Source of the DNA: Fasciola hepatica
Lineage: Eukaryota; Platyhelminthes; Trematoda; Plagiorchiida; Fasciolidae
NCBI GenBank assembly: GCA_948099385.1
Contig: CANUEZ040000113.1
Location: 9,498,501-9,562,500 of the forward strand
Direction of reading: 5' to 3'
DNA: 64,000 nt
Below the pieces are notes generated by a model, which saw only the letters and a program-made list of their open reading frames with translations, made no database searches and had not been told where the DNA came from. The position numbers and the translations under genes were made by a program. Positions 35,876 through 47,330 of the stretch are shown one piece after another; within the stretch, counting starts at the first letter, position 1; each line of letters begins with the position of its first letter.

Positions 35876-35892
35876 TGGTGTCGAGGGGGCCG
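35876..35892 (+). other. candidate tRNA primer-binding site
   Basis: TGGTGTCGAGGGGGC begins two bases after the 5' LTR. Reverse transcription in Ty3 elements starts from a tRNA 3' end whose CCA pairs with TGG. TGGTGTC would pair with a GACACCA end, as found in many leucine tRNAs. The rest of the site may have drifted. Confidence 0.5.
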
Positions 35893-35939
35893 CTGACAGT
35901 CTTGCAGCCCTGTATTATGGAATTTCTGGATTTGAATGC

Positions 35940-36681
35940 TCCTGTGTGTGAGATTGGGGGTGATCTTGAAAGATTTTGATGATGGTGCATTGCTTGTGAG
36001 AAAATTGTGGAAGAAAGCAGAACTACTGTCTTCTTGAGTACTGTTGGGAAGTCAGCGTACTCTGCTACCAAGAACTTGTCCTTTCCTCAGAAGCCTGTTT
36101 CCCTGAAATACGAAGACATTAGGAATCTTGTACTCCATCATAACCAGCCAGTTAACTTCGAAATTGCTGAACGCGAGACATTTCATCAGCTTCATCGGGA
36201 GGGTTTGAAGGATATTCGGGACTTCGTTCTTCAGCTCCAGAGGCAAGCTGCTCGTTGTAATTTCAGAGATCATCTAGAAATGCAACTTCGTGTTTGTCCG
36301 ATTGCTGGCGTCAATGATCAACAGCTGCAGCACAAACTGCTTGTACATCCTAGCCTTACTCTTCAGCATATTCGCGTAGCTTGTTAGCAGGTCCAAGGTG
36401 TGAAAAATATTAGGGAGTCCCCATCTCACATCATGTTGTGTAGCTGCAGTTCCTGACAAATGAAAAGTCATTTTGTGACTCCCCGCCGATCCTAGCGGAT
36501 GAGTTCCTGTCGGTCCCAATCCCCGGGGACTCACAATGATGCACTTCAAGCAGGGACTACGTATGGTCCGTGTGATTCATGTGGAACGTTTCATTCACGC
36601 ACTAAATGTCGTTTTCTAGGTGCTAAGAGGTTCAAATGTGGCAAAATTGGCCACTTTCATTTAGTCTGTAGGTTTTCCTAG
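35940..36681 (+). pseudogene. gag: Ty3 gag with two zinc knuckles
   Basis: Gag coats the element RNA and forms the particle. The frame runs from about 35,940 with two adjacent TGA stops near 35,974, then an open stretch to 36,387. Typical Ty3 gag wording includes FLSTVGKSAYSATKNL, PVNFEIAERETFHQLH, GLKDIRDFVLQLQRQA and LLVHPSLTLQHIRVAC. Stops at 36,385, about 36,455 and about 36,495 precede the same frame again (36,499-36,681). That part has a first knuckle CDSCGTFHSRTKC (CX2CX3HX4C), then FKCGKIGHFHLVC. The second knuckle has lost its first Cys (Arg stands there) but keeps C-X4-H-X4-C. All pieces share one frame, so only point changes broke the gene. Confidence 0.88.
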
Positions 36682-37080
36682 ATGAACTGCTCCTGCTCAC
36701 CGGACCATTCAATCTCAGATTATTCCCCTTGTTTTTCTCTAACGGTGAGTGCACCGGCACAGAAACATAATTCGCTTTCCTCTCTAGTCGGTGATACTCC
36801 TCACCATGATTTCATTGTGGACACTGGTAGTGTCGAGTCTTCCATTCCTATTTCTATTTTACGTCGTGCCACTCCTGATATTCAGATACAACAGACTGAC
36901 TTTGTTATTGAGTGTATTACTGGACATATAATGCCTGTTTCGGGGTCATGTAATACTTCTCTCACAGACACAACCAGACATTCATTTGGGTGTACCTTCT
37001 TAGTCACCGAGACTGGTCCGTCTGTACTTGGGTTGAGGGCCATTAAAGATGTTGGCATTTCTATATCACTTCTAGCATAG
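36682..37080 (+). pseudogene. Ty3 aspartic protease
   Basis: Directly after the gag stop, in the same frame, 132 codons are open. FIVDTGSVESSIPISIL near 36,815 carries the active-site DTG of a retroelement aspartic protease, followed by the usual hydrophobic 'S-IP--' strand. LGLRAIKDVGI near 37,030 matches the C-terminal 'LG-D-L---G' flap of the family. The protease cleaves the Gag-Pol polyprotein. A single TAG separates it from gag, which may be a mutation or the element's own termination point. Confidence 0.87.
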
Positions 37081-37229
37081 AAATAATCTTCGTGGTCTGA
37101 ATTAATTTTACGGTGCTCCAAGGCCTCCAATGGCATAAAGATAACTCCTGTAAAGTTAGGTGGAGATGGAGATCTCGTGTTTACGAACCGGTTGCCAAAG
37201 CGTTAGCCGAACACTTTTCATCATCTAAG

Positions 37230-38371
37230 TAGGGCAACACCCATTTTTACTCCGCTAAAACCCGACGGACATACTCCGAGAAATACGTGGGGGTTACCAA
37301 ATCACTCTGAATACAGGCTTCGTTAGCGTACGTGCACTGCCGTATAACCAGAGGATATACTGTCTCGCTTCCTTGGCTCCTCTCACTTCTCACGTATTGA
37401 ACTGAAGGGTGCTCACTTGCGAAATTCCCTCACGTGAAGGTTTCCATGAGTTCACTACTATTAATACCCCATTTGGTCTGTACACGTACACGTTTCTGCG
37501 CCCTGGACAGAGTGTTTCACAAGCTATCATTCAGTCTGTCAAGAACACTATTACTGAGGGACCCGAAGATGTAGAAGGTTATCAAGATGATGTGGTTATT
37601 CATGAACCTACACAAGCAGCCTGTGGCGATCGACTTAGAGAGTTATTGCAGCTTTTTCGTGGGTTTAACATTGCCACTGACCCTTCTCAACTTGTGTTTA
37701 GTTCCGCTTCTCTCGGTTTTCTGGGATATTACATAACTGAGGCTGGTTATCAACGTGATTACAAGCGCCCCGCACCCTTGCTCCATGTGTGCACCCCTAA
37801 AAACATAACTGAACTGCATTCATTGGTTGGTCCACTCCAATATTATTCGCGTTTTATTCCGAAGATTTCTTTTATTACGGAACCTATTTTCACTGTACTG
37901 TCACCCGGCAGTTTCTAGTGGTCAGTCAAACAAGAACAATCATTACCTTCCATCCCATCGTAACTTAGGACCAAAGCATTTTTGCCTTTATTCAATCCTT
38001 TACTACATTCCACCCTCGTCAATGATGCGTCACTCACTGTAATTGGGGCTTTGTTAGACCAGGATGGATTCCCTGTTGTTTTTGGTTCACGTCGACTTAC
38101 TATCTTCCAAAAAGGTGATTCACAAAGGCAACATAAAGCCTTGGCCGTCTGCTGGTCATTCAAACGGCTTCATTAATGTTTGTTTGGGTCCAAATTCACC
38201 GTTATTTCTGAGCATGAAGCACGGCGTTTTATTTTTGACCCATCCAAATCACTACTCAAGTCCACCGCCGCAATGGTCCAGCGAAGCTGTATAGGGTCTT
38301 TTGCAGATGATTCCTATATTCAGTGTCGTAGTGGTAAACAAATTCCACATGTGGGTTATATATCCAGATAA
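37230..38371 (+). pseudogene. Ty3 reverse transcriptase and RNase H
   Basis: The RT N-terminus is scrambled by shifts: TPLKPDGHTPR and ICGDYQITLN (about 37,245-37,310) match 'KPDG--RICGDYR-T-N', and SHFSRIELKGAHL (about 37,385) matches 'A--FSK-DL--AY'. The open frame 37,409-37,918 has TTINTPFGLYTYTFL, then EGYQDDVVIHEP (catalytic box, usually YLDD), GFLGYYITEAG and SLVGPLQYYSRFIP. After two stops the same frame gives NDASLTVIGALLDQDG (RNase H, first catalytic Asp), HKALAVCWSFKRLH, then ISEHEARRFIFDP and KQIPHVGYISR. RT and RNase H copy the RNA into DNA. Stops at 37,916, about 37,970 and 38,174 disable it. Confidence 0.92.
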
Positions 38372-38585
38372 ACCCAGCTAGGTGCTCCATGTAACTCTGA
38401 TTCTTTTCTAAAGCAAACACTTCTTTTGAGCCAACAGGATCTAATTCTCGATTCATGTGGATACTTTGGATAGGTTTTTCTGTAATTAAGCGAGAGTGAA
38501 GTACTAACATAAGTGTCGGTTTTCCGATTTTTCTTCAAGGAGAGAGGAGCTAGCCATGACACCAGATGAAATTCTTTGCTAAAAC

Positions 38586-39605
38586 GATCGCATTGCGGTT
38601 CCTTCATTACTCCGGCGATTTATACCACCTGATTTGCATTTTGGTCATTTGAGAATTGAGAAAATGAAAATTCTGGCAAGCCTGACTTGCTGGTGGCCTA
38701 GGATCAATTGTGATATTTCGCAATTCGCCAAACTTTGTGTCCGTTGCGTACAATAAATCTATTTTCGGCCTTCTAAGTGGACTCTGTGTCCGGTATGTTG
38801 CGAAGCTTGGGAAAGATTTCATACCGACCACTGTGGTCAGCTTCCTAATAAATACTGGGCTTTAGGGGCTATCGATTTCTATTCTCGCTGGCCGCAAGTA
38901 TACTTCACAACATCAGCTGATGCGGACTTCACACTAATTGCCACCAAGAAGACTTTCAGCCGCGAAGGAGTGCCCATTACTTTTGTTACCGATAATAGAA
39001 GCTACTTCACTGCTAAAAAGACTGCCACCTGGCTCAAAGGAATAAAATGCCGTCATCTGCTTACCAAGCCCAGGCATCCACAGTAAAATGGAGTGGCCGA
39101 AAACTTCGCTTGTACTTTGGGGAGTAATGTGAAGTCAATCGATCCGTTAAACACTCAGCAGTTTAGGCGAGATGTAGATTATTTTCTACTTCTGTACAGA
39201 AATGCCGCTCATGGTACCGCACGCTCTAGCCCAGCAACGTTAGTCGAGTTTTGAGTGCTCCATTCGAATTAAGGGTGCGTTGAATCTGTTTATGTATTCT
39301 TCCAACGAGGAAGTGAATTACGACCAGCCTCCGGGGTTGTGTTAGGACAACTTGGTAATCGAATCGTACGAATTTTGGTTGTAGATGATGAGTCGGTGCA
39401 TCGTAGACATGCTGATCAAACTCACTACCGAGTTCCTGAAGTTCCTGCTGATAGTGTCCCGAATTTCTCACACGCTGATTTTGATTCAGAAATACCTAGT
39501 GATCTCGTTTTGAGGCCTTCCAAAAGCCCGGCCACACAACCACCCAAAGACTACAAAATGCTGCAGCTTAATTTGAGCTGTGGTGGATGTGGTGATTGTC
39601 CGTAA
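38586..39605 (+). pseudogene. Ty3 integrase
   Basis: In the third frame, LHFGHLRIEKM and then LCVRC (38,630-38,745) form the HHCC zinc domain. The catalytic core has HTDHCGQL (first D, about 38,828), FVTDNRSYFTA (second D, about 38,985) and GVAENFACTLG (E, about 39,095), so the DDE triad is intact. Stops fall after CVQ (about 38,757) and inside HPQ*NG (about 39,087, usually HPQSNG). The C-terminal part (39,339-39,605, same frame) has VLGQLGNRIVRILVVDDESV and RRHADQTHYR, the common '-VRRHVDQL-' end of Ty3 integrases. Integrase inserts the cDNA into the genome. It is unusually readable for a dead element. Confidence 0.93.
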
Positions 39606-39791
39606 TGCAGTTATTCGTTATCATGCTTTGTATCATCACATACACACACACTCACACACATATAAGTGCGACCTTGGACTGTGTAAATAAACAACGGCGA
39701 TTTGTACTTCGAACCGTTGTGTTCTACTCCTCTAGACTTGAGATAATCACTACTTCCCATTCACAATCATCCACCCAACTACTGTCCACAA
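39579..39791 (+). repeat. 3' LTR of the Ty3 element
   Basis: The partner of 35,676-35,873. It starts TGTGGTGG and contains the CA-rich stretch 39,637-39,660 and an AATAAA polyadenylation signal at 39,686-39,691. The end is set at TCCACA by comparison with TTCACA in the 5' LTR. No clear polypurine tract precedes it. Confidence 0.87.
39686..39691 (+). terminator. polyadenylation signal in the 3' LTR
   Basis: AATAAA sits about 105 bases into the LTR, a usual place for the R-region signal. The corresponding 5' LTR position has changed to AATGAA. Confidence 0.6.
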
Positions 39792-39794
39792 ACA

Positions 39795-42700
39795 ATAATT
39801 TACTACCGGGATTAAGCAGCTTAAATACATTATCCCGTTCCATGGGCAGAGGGCAGAAATCTAAATCACCGTCGCGGATTCACAACTCAAAAAACGAAGA
39901 GGGTTGAAACAGAAAGAACCAAATCCACACCTAAATGAATGAGAAAGACATTTTTACAGATGATTTAGTTTGGAGTCATACAAATATTTGCCGAAGTGTA
40001 ATTATGAATCAGGCCACTCAGGTAGTTGAACAGCTAAAGAAATTCCAAAAAATCAACATCCGGATGAGGTCTTTTGGCCAGGTAAAATTGCCACCACGTC
40101 TACGTACCAACGTGATTTTAGAACCTCCAGCTTTGAAAAAACGAAAATCAATTAAATTAATTCCAAGCAACGAAAGATCGCCCATGCGATTACTAATGTG
40201 ACATCTGAATATAAGGCAAAATTGAATGAAAACCTCACAAGTCATGCTTGGCTGTAAACATAATCATGGGGGCCGTAAAAATTGAAAGAAGAACATTGAT
40301 ATGGAGAAGCCAGAAACTCGGAGGTCTGAACTTTTCAAATAGTCCTAACAAAATGGAACACATATCATCAATTGAAGTTGAAGAATAAACAGTCGCTCCC
40401 GTCGGAACTAATCGGTTTCAGTAAACATTTATCATATACAGCCTGCCACGATGCTTCGGTGGTCGCAACGTGGAGAAGGCCCGGCACATTTAACTATACT
40501 TTTGCAGAGCCTACAACAGTCAAACCCAAAGCAGTCCATACCCAAAATCATCAGAAATAGCTCTTTGTCTGTTGAGTGACCACCGCTAGAGGGTGACTTT
40601 GATGCTGTTAGAGCCCTTACTTATTCAGCCATCTCCTATGCTTCTCAAGCTGGTTAATGACCGCGTGCACCCTGGATATTGGAGCTGACAAAGTTCAACC
40701 AGCCAGTCTGCAAACCCGCCCCAAGTACTGATTATGGAGTCCTGCGGCCTGCCGAGTCAAAATGCCCCACTCACTTCAACCAAAAAACCGGAATTCAGGG
40801 CCATCGCTCCAGAGTTCCGATGAATTCCCCCCCTCCCCCGAAATAGCCGTCTTCGACGAGCTTTGAGCCCCCCATAGTTTTTTCCGATCCCAGAGCGGAG
40901 TCATACCATTACCCTGCAAGGTAACCCCTGAAACCCAAAGGCTGACACGACGTACTTCAGATCAAGCTCTGGTTCAGGCTTATTTGCCCACCTAACCACT
41001 ACTTAAATGCGACGGACAGCCCAAGCCTTTATAAAGACGAATATCTGACCAACTGCTGATAGAATCAACTTCGGTAACCATAGATTGCATCTTTAGCTTT
41101 TACCTTATTTTGAATCACAACACAACCGTTTCTAACTAACGACAGGAGGATAGACTTAAAGACAACGATAGCCTCAGCAGGAGCTTCCACATTTAGTGAC
41201 TACGATGAGCGGCGAGCAAACGGGCCTCAAATCCACCCTCGGGAGGGTAAACTTGCGTATGGCCTTTGAGAACGACGGCAATAATTACACCTTGACACCC
41301 GACAGAAGAGCAGTAAATGGTCCTCTTGGGATGATAACCGATACCAGGATTTGTTATTCAAGCCTCACAGTTGGTTCGTTTCATTAAAGATTGATAGTAT
41401 GAAGCCGCTAGTGTACTCCAACAACACTGCTGGTGATACATCAACCAAGGCTCGCACATCTACTGTTATTGAACTGGAACTTTTAGTAAATTTTGAAGAG
41501 CCCTTTATGGAGAACCCGGGTGAAATCACAGCCTAAGTAGAGTCCGCTCGGTTATGTTTCATCCACTGACACAGCATTTGTCCCTAGCCTGTTTGCGATT
41601 CACTTGTTAGCATACACATCGCTCTCCCGCATTTGTGAGAGTTTAGTGGAACCCATTCTACTGTGACAACCTTTAACCTTTCATCGATTGCAGTGTTTCC
41701 CTGATTTCTGCTTGGCAGTAGCAACCTGACTCCAATACCAAAAGATCGTCATGACTGAAGATGAGAAGGATACCAGAAATAAGAGTATCACTCCGACTGA
41801 TCAACCGTGAAAAACGAGAATGTGATTTCATGTCACATATTCCAGTAGACAGCTGTAAGGGCCGAAATTGGTACTGCATGTAAATATCAACAAAATTTCA
41901 AGCAGAATTTATGATCAACTGTAATAAAATTGCCATCTTGATTACAGAAAACTTGTATGGACAGTTGTAAAGGGAGTAGTTACAAGAAAGTACGTGCTGA
42001 TTTAAAACTTGCTTGGCTCACAGATGACAACAGACAACGTACGGTTCTGCGGTATTCAAAAGATAAGTTGTGTGCATTGCACTAAATAGAGGTTATAAAA
42101 GGAGGCGGATAAAAACCGGCGGGATGTTTGCTTACATGTGAAAATACACAACTGGACGGACAACCGGTCTGGTCGGGTAGGCTGAAAGGTAGGTCCTCGA
42201 CTGGATTCAAAAAGGAAAGCGAGTGGGGCAGAGGCATTTATTGGAAGATGGCTTCACAATAAATCAGTGATTAGAAGACAAAACACAATGCCAAAGTAAA
42301 AGTGATATAGGTGGAAATTAGGTGAATAACAATCAACGACCAAAGCAAAGAAGATCAGTGCAAAAACAGTTCGGGGGAGAATAATGTTACGTTATCATCA
42401 AAGTGAATGTACACTGCATGACCTCTAACTGGATGAGTTCCGTTATCGTGCAACCCACGGCAGCTACCAATGCTCTTCAAGTGGCTAAGTGCACTGGTCC
42501 GAAACCAGCAATGAACGACCACAACCTATTACTGGGTAAACACTGGCTACATTGAATGAAGTTGGTAATTATTTCAAACCGGTAACTAGCCTATTTTCTG
42601 GTAGCAGTTTTCAAAGGAATAATTTTGTGTTCGCTTTAAGTTCTGTAACAACTATCGATAAACCACTTTGAATCAATCATCCTTACTGCAGTGTGCACTA

Positions 42701-45430
42701 ATGAAGATGAAACCATGTTGGGAGATAATTCGTCAACTTAATTCGATGGAGTTTCACTTCCAGATGTGATGATTTTTATTTAGTAGCGATGTGGAAAACA
42801 AGTCCAGTTAGACATGTTGCGGAGAAGCAAAAAATACTTACCTCTAGGCGTTCGCTGACTATGGCACGGTTGGTTGTCTTCGACTAGCAGCACAATAGCC
42901 ACCACCTTGATAACACGTGTGGCAGGTTTAAAATAACATTGTCAATCTGACGAGTAATATTTTATGAGGACAACTTCATTTTCACGCACAGACAACTTTC
43001 TTCCTATATTCGCTGATTGGCTGAGTCTCGTGGGCCCCAAGTAAAATCCCGGTAGACCCAAATGACAAAGTGTACTGGTTTAGCTCTTTTTAGCCCTCCT
43101 CGATATTGCGGACTGATCTTGTCATAGCGTCTATCCTAACGAGCCTACAGTAGTCTGTGATCGGCGGTGTATCATAGGTTACTCTAACCATTATTCAATC
43201 CTACTAGGGATTAGGTTTTATAAATTATGGCATCGAGATTGCAAACAAATTATTTAAAACCACTTAATGCTGTCAAATAGAGCTGAAAAAATCACTCTAG
43301 CTTGTTCTTGAAGAATATGTAGTAGCTGTTACCGCGGCTGAAGCACCTCGGTGGCAATTTCCCCGCTGGGAATTCAAATCCTTTGAAAGGACCTCGAAGA
43401 TGGTGGATCTCAACTTTTTTGCTCTTCTTTTGCCTCATTTATTCACTCGCCGTTCTTATCCGGTCGCAGTAGGCTATTTTTACCTTAGGAGTGCTCGAAA
43501 TGAGAGCAAGGTTTCCAACAGTTTCTCAAGGTCTACTGTTCTGTCGAGCACGAAATTTGGTTATCCATTGCCTTTTGCCCCTACATTTGCCTGAGACAAA
43601 CTACAGCCAAGTGTGTTTTTGCACCATTTTTATTACTCACGCATCAGTTACTTAGGTGAGGCAGTGGTATTATAAGTGTTTCATCGAACATCGCTGAATG
43701 AATGTTCTGATTGTCGAGTTGATTTACCCCGGAATTTGTCATTAAGGAGGTGTTGACCTGAAGAAACTGAAGCAAGCAGCCCTTACGGTAAATTCGTTTA
43801 CTGTGCGTGTACAGTTTTTAACCTTGGAGGTGGTTTGTGTGACCTCGTAATCAGACAGTTCTCTAATCGTAATGATACAGCATATTAGTCGACCTGCGAA
43901 GAGTTTGGTAAGGTCTGCAAATTCCGTTCGACTTCACTGTTCTCACCTTATTTCTGCTGGTAGTTCTGCGGGAGATTCGGTCATTCTCGCAAAGATTCCT
44001 TAAAGTTGCACCAAGATCTAGTGGGATTGTCCGCCAGAAGCTGAGAATTTCCCCGACGGAGGAGCACTTCCCTCAGTGTGAAGAACCTCTTGGTTACATC
44101 AAAAACTGATTTGACCGGAAGAAAGAGAAACGGCAGAACCGTCAGCTTTGAAAGCAGAGAGTTCTAGTGGATCACAGAGCTACTTAGATTTCTGAATGGA
44201 ACGTCATTTCGTTTTTTTTAATTGATCATACTGGTGACAGTATGACGTATAAAAATAAATGGAATACGCTTGGTAACAGAGGCACCGATCGTAGGTTAAA
44301 AAGCTTAGTTGTGCAATTTGTCCTACAAACAATTCACCTCACTAAGTGAGCGGCAGATGGTGGTACTCCTACACACTTGCAGATCAGCCAGAGACAAAGC
44401 TGTTCCAGGGACGAAATTGCTAAGAGGCTTAGCCGCAGATCAGGTATTATACACTTGGTCCATGTTTTGCTATACCTTTAACCCCGCTGCGGTATTGTGA
44501 TCCACTTGAAATAACTTTCTACCTTATAAGCACCTTTTCAAAAACTTGGGGCTACTCAATAACAGTCAACGTATAGTGCGCCTATATGTTCATCACGACT
44601 CTGTAGGCAGACTTTCTAAACACGGCTGAATCACGTTTTACTTGCCATTCATTGGCCTGTGATGGCAGTCACGGTAAATGACGGAAGACGAACCATGATT
44701 CTGCCATCTCCAGTCAGATATGGTCTGGTCATACTGCCGGTGGTATAGGAGCTCACTGCTGCCTCAACCTCTCCCACCGGAGCTACCACTTTCTTGTGAA
44801 GTCCATAGCCGCACCTCTGAAAACTGATAAACTCTCCATAACCTACGGTTGATTTTCCGTTTTGCAGCCTTTGGTCACAGAAATGATTAAGTGGTAATCA
44901 CAACGAACGGTAGTTGTAGAGATGTTGGCATAAGGAGCGACCCGAAAGCAAAAATTGCAGTTGGTTTTACCCTGGCCTGATGGAAGGCATTCACTCTTCC
45001 GCCTCAAGAAGGCTACTGTTTTTGTCTAACGGTCGCCTCCAAAGCAGTCAAGGTAGATGTTTCATGACCTCTGCACTACTAGCAAGCCACTCACTTCAAC
45101 GAACCTCTCACGTTTTCCCCATGCATCCAACGAATTCATCCGCGCTACCAGTGAAGGGCATTATCAAACCTCAGGTCGCCTCAACCATTTACTCTCAACA
45201 GCCAAACTGTTTTTCTGGCCATAAAAAGCCGATCTGTCTGGTGCACTGATGGCTGCCGGCTGCTCACTCACTTTTCCGTTCCCACATCCCCAAAGTATTT
45301 TCCGTTCCATCATTCCAATGTCCTTTAATCCAGCTTTAACGACTTTTTTCAAGGTGCTTCAACTTCACCGGAATTTACGACTCCGATTTAGCCATATGTC
45401 CAATTACAGCTTGTCAGTCCTCTTGCATCT
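39795..45430. other. unassigned 5.6-kb stretch
   Basis: I see no recognisable element. Frames at 39,935-40,201 (88 codons, lysine-rich), 41,196-41,536, 43,400-43,594 and 44,980-45,249 have no motif I know. The stretch 41,880-43,390 is nearly free of open frames. Confidence 0.4.
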
Positions 45431-45439
45431 ACTCAAATC

Positions 45440-46330
45440 TTTCCCATATACACTCATTTGGATGCGTTTGCTTGTCTCCTACTTTGCAGCACAGCTTACG
45501 ACACAAGCAGCCTTTCTCTACTCCAAGCATTTTATCCTAGTGCAGTCTTCTCAAGGGCCAGGATATTCCAGGCCGTCTCATCTCTATGCGTTGTAAATCA
45601 ACAAACGGTGAGCCTCAATAGAGAGCGCCCTCAAATACTCGTCACGAGAATTCTTTCATGTTTTCCTTGGCAAAATGGTTTCATTTATTCAAGGTAAACG
45701 GAGCACCTCGAGAGTGAATACCCTCCAGTTATCCGACGGTCCGTATTTCAGGTCATCGGCGATACTCAAGGCAAGATTTTGTCAGGATTTGCAGCATGAA
45801 CACCTTCCAATTGTCTCGTTACCCAGTGACCCGTTTTCTGGCTCACTGGAAATACCCCAATAAGAAGATAGATAAATGATCCGAAAGATTTGGGCTCCAG
45901 CCTTGTGCCTGGATGCCACACGCCGGTGAATGTCATGGTCGAAGTGAACTCAACACTCAAATCAGACCGTCTCATTCTTGGTCCCTTTTCGTCATTTGAG
46001 AGTAGTGTTGGGTTACAGAGAATTGTTTACCGGCCAACTGGATACAAGGACGTGCTGGCGTAAACAGCAGCTCCAAACCACTGCGAGAGTGTTGTTCATC
46101 GCCGCGAACCGCCTTCATATACTATCGCAAAACTCGTTTGCCACAAATGTAGTAAAATCACCCGGAACGACTAAGTACTTTGGACGCTTCCTGTTCCCTA
46201 TCCGGGTTTACCTGGTCAGTGGTCCGTGTCTCCCAAGCACTAGTGCCCCACGGTATCAAAGGAACCGCTGTTCAACATTCTTTACCCACCGCGTGCCTGT
46301 AGTCTCACCTTTTAAAAGGCGCTACTAGCT
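45440..46330 (+). pseudogene. probable LINE RT and C-terminal remnant
   Basis: LLCSTAYDTSSLSLLQAF near 45,485 resembles RT motif A ('LDFS-AFD-V-HSLLL-KL'). NDPKDLGSSLVPGCHTPV (about 45,875) and then SDRLILGPFSSFESSV (about 45,964) fit the post-RT 'VRDLG-L ... ---L---FSSF' block. RNRCSTFFTHRVPVV (about 46,260-46,305) fits the 'R--FFT-RV---WN-LP' tail that ends many LINE ORF2 proteins. The order is right and the strand agrees with the LINE that follows at 47,330, but the frames change repeatedly and motifs B and C are not visible. The conserved tail is the strongest part. Confidence 0.45.
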
Positions 46331-47330
46331 GCAAAAGGACCCTCTGCCTGCTCCGGACTACTCCTAACTCCTAGCTTTTACCACTCGTTTGCCATTCTGG
46401 TCTTCTAGCACATGACCTCCCACGATTGTGGCCGTTTTCAATTTATTTTGGCCTGAAAGGTTTTGCTTAGACACCCTTGTACTGTGCTTAACAGATATTT
46501 TCCACCACTTGATAGAATGCCAAGGACCAACTTTCAGCCGAAGGAACTGCAAGAAGTCCAACTTTTTAAAGTTCACCACAACCAACCATCCGAAACACGT
46601 CGTCTACGACACCCTGCTCCTTCCTTTTAGTTGCTGTGTTTGGTAGCACAAACTAGAGGGTTAAAGCCATAGAAAATGGTCCCCTTAGCCTCATCGGCCA
46701 GTTATTCCCCATCGAGAGAACTCCGTCGATTCAGACCCGCCCTACCTGAAACCACTGTCCACACTGAAGATCCAGTAGCCTGATATATAATAAAAGCTGG
46801 TAACTTCACTGACTCCATAGTCGACGAGGTTGCGAGAAGACTTAGGAACTCCATCCGTGCCATAGCATTAAAGTGTCTCATCGTTTCCCGCTATATTCAG
46901 TGAGGTGCGGTATCTTGTCTGCAACATGGAGCGCCATTCGTGCCAGTGCATCCGGTTGCTAAAAAGGGCCTAAGGTACAGCCTGCCTGCTCTTTCTCCGA
47001 TTCCAAGATGAGTAAACTGCGCAGATATTCCATAGAAACTAGAGCATGATAGTCCTTAATTCCCAGTCCAAGAACATTGGGGTTGCTGCTGACAAGACAC
47101 CACCACAGAGGGAAATTTTTGGCTCCCAAGGCAAACTTTCTGCTGTGCATGACAAGGAAACCGATAAGTCTATGCAGTACCACCAAGAATATTAGGGAAG
47201 TATAATATCGATTCACCCTTTCTCCGAGCTTGCACTCGCAGGTATTCAAAGTGGACCTGGGCTCATCTGCCCCCTCCATCCCAGCACTGCGTGACCCACA
47301 AGCTGAGCTCTTCAGTTCAAATAAGGATCT
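46330..47330. other. unassigned spacer between LINE remnants
   Basis: No recognisable gene. The 135-codon minus-strand frame 46,959-47,366 partly overlaps the LINE endonuclease in antisense and has no motif of its own. Confidence 0.4.

Larger units (their letters stand above)
35676..39791 (+). mobile_element. Ty3-type LTR retrotransposon, about 4.1 kb, decayed
   Basis: Two similar LTRs enclose gag, protease, RT/RNase H and integrase in Ty3 order. Gag and protease share one frame, RT/RNase H lies in a second and integrase in a third, and within each frame most damage is single stop codons. Two zinc knuckles in gag (the first of the form CX2CX3HX4C) suggest the Mag-like branch, which is an inference. 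By eye the LTRs are about 85 percent identical, so the insertion is old. I could not identify a convincing target-site duplication. Confidence 0.93.
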
